Part shown: positions 49,369 to 58,510 of the stretch, piece by piece
Layout of the letters: every line of letters begins with the position of its first letter
How positions within the stretch are numbered: the stretch's first letter is position 1
DNA from: Stappia stellulata
GTDB taxonomy: Bacteria > Pseudomonadota > Alphaproteobacteria > Rhizobiales > Stappiaceae
Assembly (NCBI RefSeq): GCF_020176715.1
Contig: NZ_JAIVMF010000005.1
Span: forward strand, 1 to 64,000
DNA: 64,000 bases
Direction: 5' to 3'
Position numbers and translations under genes: made by a program
Notes under the pieces: generated by a model
Database searches by the model: none
What the model saw: the letters and a program-made list of their open reading frames with translations, nothing else
Told to the model about the DNA's origin: nothing

Positions 49369-49476
49369 TCAAACCAGAAAGAGCGCGGCGAGAAGCGCAA
49401 GGCCGGCCGGAAGCGCGATGAAGATGGCGGCCTTGATCAGGAGGAAGCGGATGGCCTTTGCACTGTCGTCGTCCAT
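49369..49476 (-). CDS. PurS/PurQ-associated small membrane protein (35 aa)
   Basis: A 35-residue frame, starting with ATG and a GAGGAG ribosome-binding sequence eight bases upstream, ending in TGA. After a charged start ([12 protein letters not shown]) the rest is one hydrophobic helix ([22 protein letters not shown]). Position between purS and purQ, the good ribosome-binding sequence and the membrane pattern make it real. I recall a family of such small proteins named for this locus in Rhizobiales. Its role is unknown; it could tether the FGAM synthase to the membrane. Confidence 0.85.
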   Translation of the reverse strand: MDDDSAKAIRFLLIKAAIFIALPAGLALLAALFLV

Positions 49477-49509
49477 GGGTGCCGCTCCTCAGCCGCGTCG
49501 GCGCCGGGT

Positions 49510-49749
49510 TCAGACGATCTCGATGGCGTAGTTTTCGATCACCGTGTTGGCGAGCAGCTTTTCGCACATGTCGGCGAGCTCCGCCTTTGCCTTGGTCGCG
49601 TCGGCGGTGTTCAGTTCCACGTCGAACACCTTGCCCTGGCGCACGCTGTCGACACCGGCGAAGCCGAGCGCGGCGAGACCGCCCTCGATCGCCTTGCCCT
49701 GCGGGTCGAGAACGCCGGATTTCAGGGTGACGGTCACGCGTGCTTTCAT
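49510..49749 (-). CDS. purS: Phosphoribosylformylglycinamidine synthase subunit PurS
   Basis: 79 aa from the ATG beginning MKARVTVTLKSGVLDPQG. The PurS pattern continues with GLAALGFAGVDSVRQGKVFDVEL and CEKLLANTVIENYAIEI. PurS bridges PurL and PurQ in bacterial FGAM synthases with the small PurL. The start codon was set by the family N-terminus; the frame stays open further upstream. Confidence 0.97.
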   Translation of the reverse strand: MKARVTVTLKSGVLDPQGKAIEGGLAALGFAGVDSVRQGKVFDVELNTADATKAKAELADMCEKLLANTVIENYAIEIV

Positions 49750-49970
49750 CGGGGGTCTCCGCAATCGCTGCCAGCGCCGGCGACGGCCGGCTGTCATGAC
49801 TTCGGGCCGCAGTGCAAAGGCGACCCTGTTGCGCCGCTTCTAGCGCGCCGCCCGCGCGGATGAAAGCCTCTTTTGCGGATTGCAGCGTCCCTGAGGACGC
49901 CGCAGCCCTTGCGGGAAACGTCCGCGCGTGCCCGGAGGCGTCGCGCGCGGGTGTGCAGATGTCGTCCGGA

Positions 49971-50489
49971 TCAGTTCACGCGCCGAACGGTCGTTTGCGC
50001 CAGGTAGCGGCGCAGGTTGCGCTGGGCGACTCCCCTGTTGAACGAAAAGCTGGCGACGAACACGCCACGATCCTTCTGGACGATATCCCGGATCGCCACA
50101 TAGAGCCGCCGTCCATTGCGATCCTTGAACGTCATTACATGCTCGAAGCCCGTATAGGTACGGGTCTGGATCTTGCGGTGCGGAGACGACGATACCGCGC
50201 GTTTCGATGCGACTTCCAAGAAATTATAGGCGGCGTCGAAAAGCTCCGCGGTCAGGACGTTTCGCCGGATTGCCGTTTCCGCATCGCCGCGGATCTTCAG
50301 CGGAACGATGGCGACGCCTTGCCGGGTTTTGCACTTCGTTTTCGGGCAGAGGTAGAAGGTCTTGTTGCCCTTGCGTTCGGTGACCCAGCCCGACGGCGGG
50401 AAGCTTGTGTCAATGGCTCCGGGCTTCAGGCCCGTCGTCTGGCAGGCGGCCAGAAAGAGGGCCGCAATCGTAACGGCCAATATTTTCAT
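49971..50489 (-). CDS. Predicted lipoprotein
   Basis: 172 aa from the ATG beginning MKILAVTIAALFLAACQTTG, a lipoprotein signal with lipobox LAAC. The mature domain has two close Cys (FYLCPKTKCKTRQG), then KIRGDAETAIRRNVLTAELF, YTGFEHVMTFKDRNGRRLYV and a basic C-terminus (RNLRRYLAQTTVRRVN). I do not recognise the family. It lies between purC and purS, on the same strand; a strong terminator separates it from purC, so it has its own promoter. Confidence 0.72.
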   Translation of the reverse strand: MKILAVTIAALFLAACQTTGLKPGAIDTSFPPSGWVTERKGNKTFYLCPKTKCKTRQGVAIVPLKIRGDAETAIRRNVLTAELFDAAYNFLEVASKRAVSSSPHRKIQTRTYTGFEHVMTFKDRNGRRLYVAIRDIVQKDRGVFVASFSFNRGVAQRNLRRYLAQTTVRRVN

Positions 50490-50625
50490 TCTGCGCGTGT
50501 CGATTGTCGAAAACAGCATCACCCCGAAACCCCTGTCTAAAATCCATGATTGCAAACCTGGAATCTTGGTTGCCAAATTCTCGCCCAGATTGCAAGTCGG
50601 GTGCGGGCGTTTGCTGCAGCTGCCA

Positions 50626-50656
50626 ACAAAAAACCCCGGCGCCGGGGCGTCGGGGT
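50626..50656 (-). terminator. Strong terminator after purC
   Basis: On the minus strand an 11-pair stem with one mismatch (ACCCCGACGCC with GGCGCCGGGGT) leads into a run of six T. It lies about 55 bases after the purC stop and separates purC from the rest of the purine group. Confidence 0.88.
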
Positions 50657-50710
50657 CTTGGAAGATGCAACGCGCTGTGCGCGCGGGCAGAGGCGGGAGC
50701 CGTCCGGTCT

Positions 50711-51475
50711 CTACTTCACCAGCACCGGACCGCCGCCGATCGGGCGGTCGGTGTCGTTGATGATGCCGAGGCGTCGCGCGACTTCCTGGTAGGCTTCCAG
50801 CATTCCGCCGAGGTCGCGGCGGAAGCGGTCCTTGTCCATCTTCTCATTCGACTGGATGTCCCACAGGCGACAGCTGTCGGGGGAGATCTCGTCGGCGACG
50901 ACGATGCGCATCATGTCACCTTCCCAGAGGCGGCCGCATTCGATCTTGAAATCGACAAGACGAATGCCGGCGCCGAGGAACAGGCCGGACAGGAAGTCGT
51001 TGACCCGGATCGCGAGCGCCATGATGTCGTCCATCTCCTGGGGCGCGCACCAGCCGAAGGCGGTGATGTGCTCCTCGGAGACCATGGGATCGTCGAGCGC
51101 GTCGTTCTTGTAGTAGAACTCGATGATCGAGCGCGGAAGCGGCGTGCCTTCGTCGAGGCCGAGGCGCTTGGACAGCGAGCCGGCTGCGACGTTGCGGACA
51201 ACGACTTCCAGCGGGATCATCTCGACCTCGCGGATAAGCTGCTCGCGCATGTTCATCCGGCGCAGGAAATGCGTCGGGATGCCGATTTCGTTGAGATGGT
51301 TGAAGATGAACTCGGAGATCCTGTTGTTCAGGACACCCTTGCCATCGACAATCTCATGCTTCTTGTTGTTGAAGGCGGTTGCATCATCCTTGAAGTGCTG
51401 GATGAGCGTTCCGGGCTCGGGACCCTCATAGAGGATCTTGCCCTTGCCTTCATAAATGCGCCGGCGGCGGTTCAT
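50711..51475 (-). CDS. purC: SAICAR synthase
   Basis: 254 aa from the ATG beginning [18 protein letters not shown]. Family motifs: [60 protein letters not shown] and [20 protein letters not shown], the last including the ATP/Mg site. It joins aspartate to CAIR in purine synthesis. Terminated at 50626. Confidence 0.98.
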   Translation of the reverse strand: MNRRRRIYEGKGKILYEGPEPGTLIQHFKDDATAFNNKKHEIVDGKGVLNNRISEFIFNHLNEIGIPTHFLRRMNMREQLIREVEMIPLEVVVRNVAAGSLSKRLGLDEGTPLPRSIIEFYYKNDALDDPMVSEEHITAFGWCAPQEMDDIMALAIRVNDFLSGLFLGAGIRLVDFKIECGRLWEGDMMRIVVADEISPDSCRLWDIQSNEKMDKDRFRRDLGGMLEAYQEVARRLGIINDTDRPIGGGPVLVK

Positions 51476-51864
51476 AGGCACGTACCGTGTTCGTGAGAGA
51501 AAATCCATGCTTGCGGAAGCGCTCCGGTAACCTGCGGTCCCGCGCCGTCATCCGGCCCGGCCCGGAGGCGAGACAGCACCCGACGGTCGTTGAGGATTGG
51601 CGATGGACCGGCAGTTGGGTGTGGTTCCCCCGCTCGATGGCGCGGAACCTACACGATCACCCGGGAAAGTACAATCGAGCCGACGAAGAGATTTCGGGCC
51701 GGATTGGTCCCGTGTCCGGCGGAGGCGGCGCGGTTGCTCGATCTCGCGTTGATTTGGCTTGGCTGCGGGGATATGCAAGGGCGCAACGAATCCCTACATG
51801 AGCTGAGGGGTTGACGTCCGGGCGCCAGGCCCGCGGACCCGATGACGAGGCAGGAGACACACGC
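51476..51864. other. Divergent intergenic region purC/ATPase zeta gene
   Basis: A 389-base gap between the divergent purC and DUF1476 genes. Frames through it are short, GC-skewed and unlike any protein. It should hold both promoters, but I see no palindrome or motif strong enough to name. Confidence 0.5.
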
Positions 51865-52188
51865 ATGAGCACTTTCGACCGTCGCGAGGACGCGTTTGAA
51901 AACAAGTTCGCCCACGACGAGGAGCTGCGGTTCAAGGCCGTTGCCCGCCGCAACAAGCTGCTTGGCCTGTGGGCTGCCGAAAAGCTGGGCCTGGATGCGG
52001 ACAAGGCACAGGACTATGCCAAGGAAGTCGTGCGTGCCGATTTTGAGGAGCCGGGCGAGGAAGACGTGTTCCGCAAGATCCGCAAGGATTTCGACGACGC
52101 CGGCGTCGACCAGTCCGATCACCAGATCCGCCGCACGATGGAAGAGTTGCTCCACACCGCGGCCGCACAGATCCAGACCGAAGGCTGA
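51865..52188 (+). CDS. F1-ATPase inhibitor zeta subunit (DUF1476)
   Basis: 107 aa, beginning MSTFDRREDAFENKFAHDEE and containing RNKLLGLWAAEKLGLDADKA, the conserved pattern of DUF1476. In Paracoccus denitrificans this small four-helix protein is the zeta subunit that blocks ATP hydrolysis by the F1Fo-ATP synthase, taking the place of mitochondrial IF1. It has a CAGGAG ribosome-binding sequence nine bases upstream. In rhizobial genomes it commonly lies next to purC, as here. Confidence 0.95.
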   Translation: MSTFDRREDAFENKFAHDEELRFKAVARRNKLLGLWAAEKLGLDADKAQDYAKEVVRADFEEPGEEDVFRKIRKDFDDAGVDQSDHQIRRTMEELLHTAAAQIQTEG

Positions 52189-52357
52189 CCGGACCGGTCG
52201 GTTCGACGGGCCGGGCGCTTGTGCCGTCGCGCAAGCGACGGGCGGCGGTCTGCCCGGGCTGTTGGTGCTCTCGGTTCGTGCCCTCGGTTCGGGGGTATCT
52301 TGCCGCGCCGGCGCGGCGTAGCGGCGGCCATGGGTTTTTCGTTCAGGGGGTTTTTGC

Positions 52358-53128
52358 ATGACTGACACGTCCGTTTCCCTCGCCGCGCGTCTGCGCGCCG
52401 ACGAGACCATCGTCACGGCATGGTCAACGCTTGCCGTGCCGATGCTGGCGGAACTGCTCGGGCGCGCCGGCTACCCGGCGGTGACGCTGGACATGCAGCA
52501 TGGCGCCCATGACATCGCCTCGGTCCGCGACGGTATTGCGGCCGCGCGGCTTGGCGGTGCCCATGCGGTCGTGCGCCCTCCGGTCGACGATTTCGCCACG
52601 GTGAGCCGTCTGTTCGACCTCGGCGCGGAAGCGGTGATCATGCCCATGGTCAACACCCCGGAAGACGCCCTGGCACTCGTTGCCGCGGCGAAGTATCCGC
52701 CGCTCGGCGCGCGCAGCTGGGGGCCGCACCGGGCCGCGATGCTGCAGGGCGTGACGCCAGCGGACTATCTGGAGCGCGCCAACCGCGAGACCATTGCCTT
52801 GGCGATGATCGAAACGCCGGCAGCGCTCGAGGCACTCGACGAGATCCTTGCGGTCGACGGGCTCGACGGGGTGTTCGTCGGCCCGGGCGACATGTCGCTG
52901 ACCCTGTCGGACGGCGCCGAGCTCAATCCGTCCAGCGAGCGGGTTCAGACCATCGCCGCCAATGTCGCCGCAAAGGCGAAGGCCGCCGGCAAGCTCGCCG
53001 GCATCTTCACCAACTCGGTGGAAGACGCTAGGCGGGGCAAGGAGATGGGCTTCCGCTTCATCGCGCTCGGCATCGACATGGGGCTGTTCGTGGATGCCGC
53101 CTCCGACATGGCCGGCAAGCTGCGCTGA
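52358..53128 (+). CDS. HpcH/HpaI-type aldolase
   Basis: 256 aa. Class-II (metal-dependent) pyruvate aldolase fold: VTLDMQHGAHDIASVRDGIA, PMVNTPEDALALVAAAKYPP (substrate-binding Arg follows in GARSWGPHRA), and VFVGPGDMSLTLSDG. Relatives cleave 4-hydroxy-2-oxo acids to pyruvate and an aldehyde. The natural substrate is not set by the context, since neighbours are unrelated. An AGGGGG ribosome-binding sequence precedes the ATG by seven bases. Confidence 0.92.
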   Translation: MTDTSVSLAARLRADETIVTAWSTLAVPMLAELLGRAGYPAVTLDMQHGAHDIASVRDGIAAARLGGAHAVVRPPVDDFATVSRLFDLGAEAVIMPMVNTPEDALALVAAAKYPPLGARSWGPHRAAMLQGVTPADYLERANRETIALAMIETPAALEALDEILAVDGLDGVFVGPGDMSLTLSDGAELNPSSERVQTIAANVAAKAKAAGKLAGIFTNSVEDARRGKEMGFRFIALGIDMGLFVDAASDMAGKLR

Positions 53129-53305
53129 CGCCCTTGCGTCCGGCTTCCGGGCGTCCGCAGTTTCCCTGAGCGGGGAAATGCGTTGAGACGGCGTGTCACG
53201 GTATTTTCGGGAAAATGAACACTATTTTGAGGACCGTTGAACGATGCGGACCTCGCGCGTCCCTGCGCCGCCCGCATCTGCGTGCCATGTCCTGGAGTGC
53301 TCGCC

Positions 53306-53521
53306 ATGTGGAAGCTTACGGCCCTGTTGTTGATCGTTGTCGCCCCGACCTTTGCCGGGATTTTCGCGCTGATGCCAATGACCTTCTTCGGGCTGAATGA
53401 TTATGATCCGTGGCTCCTGGCAGCCTTCGCCGGCGTCGGGCTGGTGCTGGCAGTGCCGGCGAGTTACTTCGTGGCGCGCCGGATCTCCGGGCTTGTCGAG
53501 CGGGATGCACGGTCCGTCTGA
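53306..53521 (+). CDS. Small two-helix membrane protein
   Basis: 71 aa from the ATG beginning MWKLTALLLIVVAPTFAGIF. Two membrane helices (about 2-24 and 36-58) separated by a short loop (FFGLNDYDPW), ending in a basic-acidic tail (RRISGLVERDARSV). Resembles small proteins of CTP/phosphate-type anonymous families in Rhizobiales, but I cannot name it. A hairpin terminator follows at 53591. Confidence 0.7.
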   Translation: MWKLTALLLIVVAPTFAGIFALMPMTFFGLNDYDPWLLAAFAGVGLVLAVPASYFVARRISGLVERDARSV

Positions 53522-53590
53522 GGCCGGGACTACGGCTTCAGACAAGCGGCCCGGCCGGCTTGCCAGATGCGGTCGGAGACGACATCGAGA

Positions 53591-53617
53591 GGCCGGTTCT
53601 TCGGACCCGGCCGTTTT
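53591..53617 (+). terminator. Hairpin terminator after the small membrane protein gene
   Basis: Stem GGCCGG with CCGGCC, ten-base loop, then GTTTT. It lies 70 bases after the stop and 34 bases before the end of the convergent hydrolase gene. Confidence 0.6.
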
Positions 53618-53650
53618 CGCATCGGTCGTGCGTCTGTGCGGGGTCAGGCC

Positions 53651-54205
53651 CTAAAGCGTCTTCATCAGATAAGCGAAGGACATCAGGCCTTCGGGCCAGG
53701 GGCCGTGGCCGCTTTCCAGATTGATGTGGCCCGCGTCGCCCGCGTCCTGGAAGTGGGCGCCCCAGTGGTGCGCCCAGTCCTTCGCCGTCTCGAAGGCGCA
53801 ATGCGGATCGCTGCGGCTGGCGACGATTCTTGCCGGAAACGGCAGCGGCCCCTTTGGCAGCGGCAGGAAGTCCGCGACCTCGAAGGCGGGCTTCGGCGCG
53901 TCACGCGACAGGTCAGTCGGCGCGACGAGGAACGCGGCCTTGACCGTGTCCTTGGGCAGCGCATGGGCCGCGTGCACGACGGTGTTGGTGCCGAGTGAAT
54001 GCGCGACGAGCACGACCGGACGCTCCGCCGCGCGCACCGCCTGCGTCACGGCCTCCACCCAGGTCTTCCGCACGGGGCGATGGGGGTTGCCCAGATCGAC
54101 CACCCGGGCGGTCGGCATTTTCTCCGCCCAGCGGTGCATCCAGTGGCCGGCCGGCGTGTCGCCATAGCCGGGGATGAGAAGAATGTCTGCTTCGGAGATT
54201 TTCAT
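53651..54205 (-). CDS. RBBP9/YdeN-type serine hydrolase
   Basis: 184 aa alpha/beta hydrolase. Nucleophile elbow VVLVAHSLGTNT with Ser70; the opening ILLIPGYGDTPAGHWMHRW and the later VAPTDLSRDAPKPAFEV are typical of the RBBP9/YdeN family (DUF1749-like). The catalytic Asp and His would lie in IVASRSDPHCAFETAKDW and GDAGHINLESGHG. Substrate unknown. The gene stands alone, convergent with the small membrane protein. Confidence 0.88.
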   Translation of the reverse strand: MKISEADILLIPGYGDTPAGHWMHRWAEKMPTARVVDLGNPHRPVRKTWVEAVTQAVRAAERPVVLVAHSLGTNTVVHAAHALPKDTVKAAFLVAPTDLSRDAPKPAFEVADFLPLPKGPLPFPARIVASRSDPHCAFETAKDWAHHWGAHFQDAGDAGHINLESGHGPWPEGLMSFAYLMKTL

Positions 54206-54280
54206 GTCCGATGTCCCGATGAGGTCCGCGATGCGGCGTGATTGCAGGCCGGTGCCGGAGTGTCAAATCCACTGCCGGTG

Positions 54281-55033
54281 TCAGGCCGGCGGTGCCCGGT
54301 AAAAACCGGTTTCGAGAACGTCGGCCCAGTCCGGCCGATGGTTTTTCCGCGCCTGGGCCGCCGCCGCTGTCCAGTTGTAATCCAGTACCTTCAGATCGAC
54401 GCGCCACCCGCTCCCGTTGCGCTCGAGGAGAGCGTATCGGGCGTGCGGACTGCCGTTCTGCACCTTGTGGGGCGTCGGCGTGGCGTCGGCATAGGCGGGA
54501 AGGCCGACACTGCCCGGATTGACCAGGATCTGTCGCGTTGCGGGCAGTCTCAGGCAGCGCGGAATATGGGTATGTCCAAAGAGGACGACATTGGCGGTCT
54601 CGCCGCCAAGCCGTTCCAGGATCTTCGCTTCGTCCGACAGCCGGACGTCCTGCCCCTCGACGTCCTCGGTCAGATAGCGGTCGTCGTCGGCCGGCGTCGC
54701 ATGGCAGGCGAGGATGTCGCCCTCCAGCCTCGCGGTGAGGGGAAGACCGCTCAGCCAGTCGAGGCTTGCCTTTGAAAGCGCCGCACGGGTGAAGGCATCG
54801 CTGCGGTTGCCCGGCGGCACGTTCCCGGCGGCCACCACCCGGTCGTGGTTGCCGCGCACGGTGGTCCAGTCGCGCGCCATCAGCAGCTGCGCGGTCTCTT
54901 CGGGCCACAACGGACCGGAGAGACAGTCGCCGAGATTGACGACACGGTCCGGCGCCAGGCGCTCGAGATCGTCCAGGACGGCTTCGAGCGCCGGGGCGTT
55001 TCCGTGAATGTCGGCAATGACGGCGATGCGCAT
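54281..55033 (-). CDS. Calcineurin-like metallophosphoesterase
   Basis: 250 aa. Five blocks of the metallophosphoesterase fold are visible: DIHGN at the start (VIADIHGNAPALEAVLDDLE), GDCLSGPLWPEE, GNHDRV, a His in LACHATPADDD, and FGHTHIPR, together providing the two-metal site. Relatives (YfcE-like) act on phosphodiesters or small phosphates; the substrate is not shown. It lies 18 bases downstream of purB in the same direction. Confidence 0.92.
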   Translation of the reverse strand: MRIAVIADIHGNAPALEAVLDDLERLAPDRVVNLGDCLSGPLWPEETAQLLMARDWTTVRGNHDRVVAAGNVPPGNRSDAFTRAALSKASLDWLSGLPLTARLEGDILACHATPADDDRYLTEDVEGQDVRLSDEAKILERLGGETANVVLFGHTHIPRCLRLPATRQILVNPGSVGLPAYADATPTPHKVQNGSPHARYALLERNGSGWRVDLKVLDYNWTAAAAQARKNHRPDWADVLETGFYRAPPA

Positions 55034-55051
55034 GATCGCGGTCCTCTTGTC

Positions 55052-56380
55052 TCAGCCCTCGCCGAAGACCCGTGCGAAGATCGTGTCCACCGCCTTGGTG
55101 TGATAGCCGAGGTCGAAGCGGGCGCGGATTTCCTCTTCCGGGAGAGCGACGCGCACGTCGGCGTCCTTCAAGAGTTCCTCCAGGAAGTCGACGTCGGACG
55201 ACCCTTGCGTCTGGTAGCTGTCCCACACCTTCATGGCGTTGCGCTGCACGAGGCGGTAGGCGTCCTCGCGGCTGACGCCGGCCTGGGTCAGCGCCAGCAG
55301 GATGCGCTGGGAATGCACCAGCCCGCCGAGGCGGTTCATGTTGGCGAGCATGCGCTCGGGATAGACCATCAGCTTGTCGATGACATTGGTGAGCCGCGCG
55401 AGCGCGAAATCCAGCGTCACGGTGGCGTCGGGGCCGATCATGCGCTCCACCGAGGAGTGCGAGATATCGCGCTCGTGCCACAGCGCCACGTTTTCCATCG
55501 CCGGCATTGCATAGGCGCGCACCATGCGGGCAAGACCGGTGAGGTTTTCCGTCAGCACCGGATTGCGCTTGTGCGGCATGGCGCTGGAGCCCTTCTGGCC
55601 GGGCGAGAAATATTCTTCCGCTTCCAGAACCTCGGTGCGCTGCAGGTGGCGGACTTCGGTCGCCACGCGCTCGATAGAGGAGGCGATGACGCCAAGGGTC
55701 GCAAAGAACATCGCGTGGCGGTCGCGCGGGATCACCTGCGTGGAGACCGGCTCCACGGCAAGGCCCATGGCTTCCGCGACATGCTCTTCGACGCGCGGGT
55801 CGATATTGGCGAAGGTGCCGACCGCCCCGGAGATCGCGCAGGTGGCGATTTCGGCGCGCGCGGCCAGCAGGCGGGTGCGGCAGCGGTCGAACTCGGCATA
55901 GGCTTCCGCCATCTTCAGGCCAAAGGTCACCGGCTCGGCGTGGATGCCATGCGAGCGGCCGATGCAGACGGTGTCCTTGTGCTCAAAGGCGCGGCGCTTG
56001 AGCGCGGCCAGCAGGGCGTCGAGATCGGCCAGCAGCAGGTCCGCCGCGCGGGTGAGCTGCACGTTGAGGCAGGTGTCGAGCACGTCGGAGGAGGTCATGC
56101 CCTGATGCACGAAGCGGGCGTCGGGGCCGACGATTTCGGCCAGATGCGTCAGGAAGGCGATGACGTCGTGCTTGGTCTCGCGCTCGATCTCGTCAATCCG
56201 GGCGACGTCGAAGGTGGCGGCACCTCCCTTTTCCCAGATGGTCTTCGCGGCGGCTTCCGGGATGACCCCGAGTTTTGCAAGGGCGTCGCAGGCGTGCGCC
56301 TCGATTTCGAACCAAATGCGGAACTTGGTCTCGGGCGACCAGATGGCGACCATCTCGGGCCGCGAATAGCGCGGGATCAT
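55052..56380 (-). CDS. purB: Adenylosuccinate lyase
   Basis: 442 aa. It opens [20 protein letters not shown], with [21 protein letters not shown] (catalytic His and Ser regions) and the superfamily signature [20 protein letters not shown]. PurB acts twice in purine synthesis, on SAICAR and on adenylosuccinate. The purB, purC and other pur genes lie within 13 kb of each other, but with unrelated genes in between. Confidence 0.98.
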   Translation of the reverse strand: MIPRYSRPEMVAIWSPETKFRIWFEIEAHACDALAKLGVIPEAAAKTIWEKGGAATFDVARIDEIERETKHDVIAFLTHLAEIVGPDARFVHQGMTSSDVLDTCLNVQLTRAADLLLADLDALLAALKRRAFEHKDTVCIGRSHGIHAEPVTFGLKMAEAYAEFDRCRTRLLAARAEIATCAISGAVGTFANIDPRVEEHVAEAMGLAVEPVSTQVIPRDRHAMFFATLGVIASSIERVATEVRHLQRTEVLEAEEYFSPGQKGSSAMPHKRNPVLTENLTGLARMVRAYAMPAMENVALWHERDISHSSVERMIGPDATVTLDFALARLTNVIDKLMVYPERMLANMNRLGGLVHSQRILLALTQAGVSREDAYRLVQRNAMKVWDSYQTQGSSDVDFLEELLKDADVRVALPEEEIRARFDLGYHTKAVDTIFARVFGEG

Positions 56381-56420
56381 GCAAAGTCCTCGTCAGCGGG
56401 GAAAGGGTGAGAGTGCCATA

Positions 56421-56888
56421 TCAGACGCGGCCGCCCGGCTCAATGCGGGCGAAATACCATGACGCGGCAAAAAGCGGGAGAAGCATGACCGGAAGCAGCA
56501 CGCGCACGCCCATCACCACGAAGATATAGGCCGTGGTCGCGCCGGTGAAGACCTGCTCCCAGAGCATGCGGTAGGAGAATTCATGCGTGTGCGAGCTCGC
56601 GTAGTAGCCGCGCAGCTGCAGGAAGAACAGGAATGCCGTCAGGCCGGCGGTCGCAATCGACAGGCAGACGACCATCGCCGCGAAGCGGGCGGAGCGCTGC
56701 CTGCGTCGCCAGGTCAGCAGTCGAGCCGCCCCCCAGGCGATCCAGCCGCCCAGGAAGCTGCCGACGCAAAACACCGCGATCACGGCAAGCGAGCGCCCGC
56801 TCAAGGCTTCGCCCCGTCCCAGCGTCAACAGGGCAACGCATGCGGAGATGGTGCCGGACCAGACGAGGGCGAAGAGCAGCGGGCGCAA
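56421..56888 (-). CDS. Membrane protein of unknown function
   Basis: 155 aa if it starts at the TTG 22 bases after the rpe stop, with an AGGCAGGA sequence just upstream; the frame is open back into rpe (to an ATG at 56975), but that N-terminus would be a Pro/Arg-rich shadow. Four membrane helices: about LFALVWSGTISACVALLTLG, SLAVIAVFCVGSFLGGWIAW, MVVCLSIATAGLTAFLFFLQ and YIFVVMGVRVLLPVMLLPLF. Not a family I recognise. Probably cotranscribed with rpe. Confidence 0.68.
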   Translation of the reverse strand: MRPLLFALVWSGTISACVALLTLGRGEALSGRSLAVIAVFCVGSFLGGWIAWGAARLLTWRRRQRSARFAAMVVCLSIATAGLTAFLFFLQLRGYYASSHTHEFSYRMLWEQVFTGATTAYIFVVMGVRVLLPVMLLPLFAASWYFARIEPGGRV

Positions 56889-56910
56889 GAGGTCCTGCCT
56901 TTCTGGCGGT

Positions 56911-57588
56911 TCAGGCCGCGGCCTTTGCCGCGGCGTCGCGGATGGCGGAGATATTGGCGCGGTAGCCCGCGACACCTTCGCCCTTGAAGACGGCGGAGCC
57001 GGCGACGAGCGCGTTGGCGCCGGCCTTGGCCACCAGCGGCGCGGTCTCGGGCGTGACGCCGCCGTCGACTTCCAGGTGGATCGGGCGGTCGCCGATCATC
57101 GCCTTGATGCGGGCGACCTTGTCGACCATGGCGGGGATGAAGGACTGGCCGCCGAAGCCCGGATTGACGCTCATGACAAGGATCAGGTCGAGCCGGTCGA
57201 GGACATATTCCAGCACGCTTTCGGGCGTCGCCGGATTGAGCGACACGCCGGCCTTCTTGCCGAGTGCGCGGATCGCCTGCAGCGAGCGGTCGAGATGGGG
57301 ACCGGCTTCCGCATGCACGGTGATGATGTCCGATCCGGCCTTGGCGAAGGCTTCCAGATAGGCATCGCAGGGCGCGATCATCAAATGGGTGTCGAAGATC
57401 TTGTCGGTGTGCTTGCGCATCGCCGCGATCACATCCGGGCCGAAGCTGATGTTGGGCACGAAATGCCCGTCCATGACGTCGAGATGGATCCAGTCGGCGC
57501 CGGCTTCCGCAACGTCGCGGACTTCCCGCCCGAAGGCGGAAAAGTCGGAGGCGAGCATGGACGGGGCGATGACGAGGGGGAGGGACAT
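56911..57588 (-). CDS. rpe: Ribulose-phosphate 3-epimerase
   Basis: 225 aa from the ATG beginning [20 protein letters not shown]-barrel with metal ligands in [20 protein letters not shown] (HxD) and [39 protein letters not shown] and [11 protein letters not shown]. Interconverts ribulose 5-phosphate and xylulose 5-phosphate. Full length, normal order. Confidence 0.98.
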   Translation of the reverse strand: MSLPLVIAPSMLASDFSAFGREVRDVAEAGADWIHLDVMDGHFVPNISFGPDVIAAMRKHTDKIFDTHLMIAPCDAYLEAFAKAGSDIITVHAEAGPHLDRSLQAIRALGKKAGVSLNPATPESVLEYVLDRLDLILVMSVNPGFGGQSFIPAMVDKVARIKAMIGDRPIHLEVDGGVTPETAPLVAKAGANALVAGSAVFKGEGVAGYRANISAIRDAAAKAAA

Positions 57589-57679
57589 GGCGGCGGGCGG
57601 CTCCGATGGGGTGTCTGTTCCGCTCGCCGCTAGCACAGCCCGCCGCGGGCGACAAGCGCAACGCGCGGCGGGAGCGCGA

Positions 57680-58459
57680 TCACAGCCGGCCGGTGATCGC
57701 CAGAAACCGCCCGTCGGGGCCTTCGAAACCGATCCGTTCCATCAGCACGAGAACGGCGAAATAGGTCGGGCCGGGAAAGGTCGGCGTATGGATGACGAAC
57801 CGTTCGATCCGGTAGCGCAGCGGGCAGCCCCGGCTTTTCGGGATCTGGGTGTCATCGGCCAGGATGCGCGTTTTTCCTTCAAACGAGAGCGTCAGCTTCA
57901 TGCCCCGGATGTCGCCGAAGCCGCTCGGACAGGTGTCCGGGTCGGGAACGGGACGCTCCTCAAGGGCAAGCGTCACGGTCTCTCCCATGGACGGCACGTC
58001 GGGAATGACGGAGGCGAGCATCAGGTGCGGATCGCTGGAGCGCTCCGTTGCCGGATTGTGGGCGACGGTTTCGCCCGCGCCGGCGATCCCGGTCTGGTCG
58101 AGCACGACCCGCGCGGCCTCCCGGTTTGCGGCGCGGGTGCGGGCCAGTTCCTCAGCGAAGTCGAGCGGCTGGCTGTCGTCCACCTCGTCGAGGCGCCGCA
58201 GCGGGGTGCCCGGCACCCAGCTGTCGTCGCCGACATCGATCACGTAGATGTTGGAATAGGGGAACCCCGATCCGTCCTGAACGCCGTACTCCTCGAACGC
58301 GAAGTGACTGCCGGAGCGGGAGAAACCGAGAAGGTCGACCTGGGCGAATTCACCGGCGGCCGCCGGAACCGGGAGCGCGGCAAGGGCCATGCCGGCGAGG
58401 AGCGTCAGGCCGCCCGCAAGACGGCGCACCGGTGAGCGTCGAACATGTGTGCTGTGCAT
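57680..58459 (-). CDS. DUF2259 secreted protein
   Basis: 259 aa with a signal peptide ending near VPAAAGEFA. The mature N-terminus, [20 protein letters not shown], then [20 protein letters not shown] and [11 protein letters not shown], is the pattern of DUF2259, predicted secreted proteins of proteobacteria; it looks like the start of a beta-propeller-like repeat. The C-terminal half has three Cys (PDTCPSG, RGCPLR and others). Function unknown. Confidence 0.88.
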   Translation of the reverse strand: MHSTHVRRSPVRRLAGGLTLLAGMALAALPVPAAAGEFAQVDLLGFSRSGSHFAFEEYGVQDGSGFPYSNIYVIDVGDDSWVPGTPLRRLDEVDDSQPLDFAEELARTRAANREAARVVLDQTGIAGAGETVAHNPATERSSDPHLMLASVIPDVPSMGETVTLALEERPVPDPDTCPSGFGDIRGMKLTLSFEGKTRILADDTQIPKSRGCPLRYRIERFVIHTPTFPGPTYFAVLVLMERIGFEGPDGRFLAITGRL

Positions 58460-58510
58460 TCCCGTTATCTCCGTTCCTTCGGCGGACGGCCGCGCCGCCC
58501 GGATCCTTTC

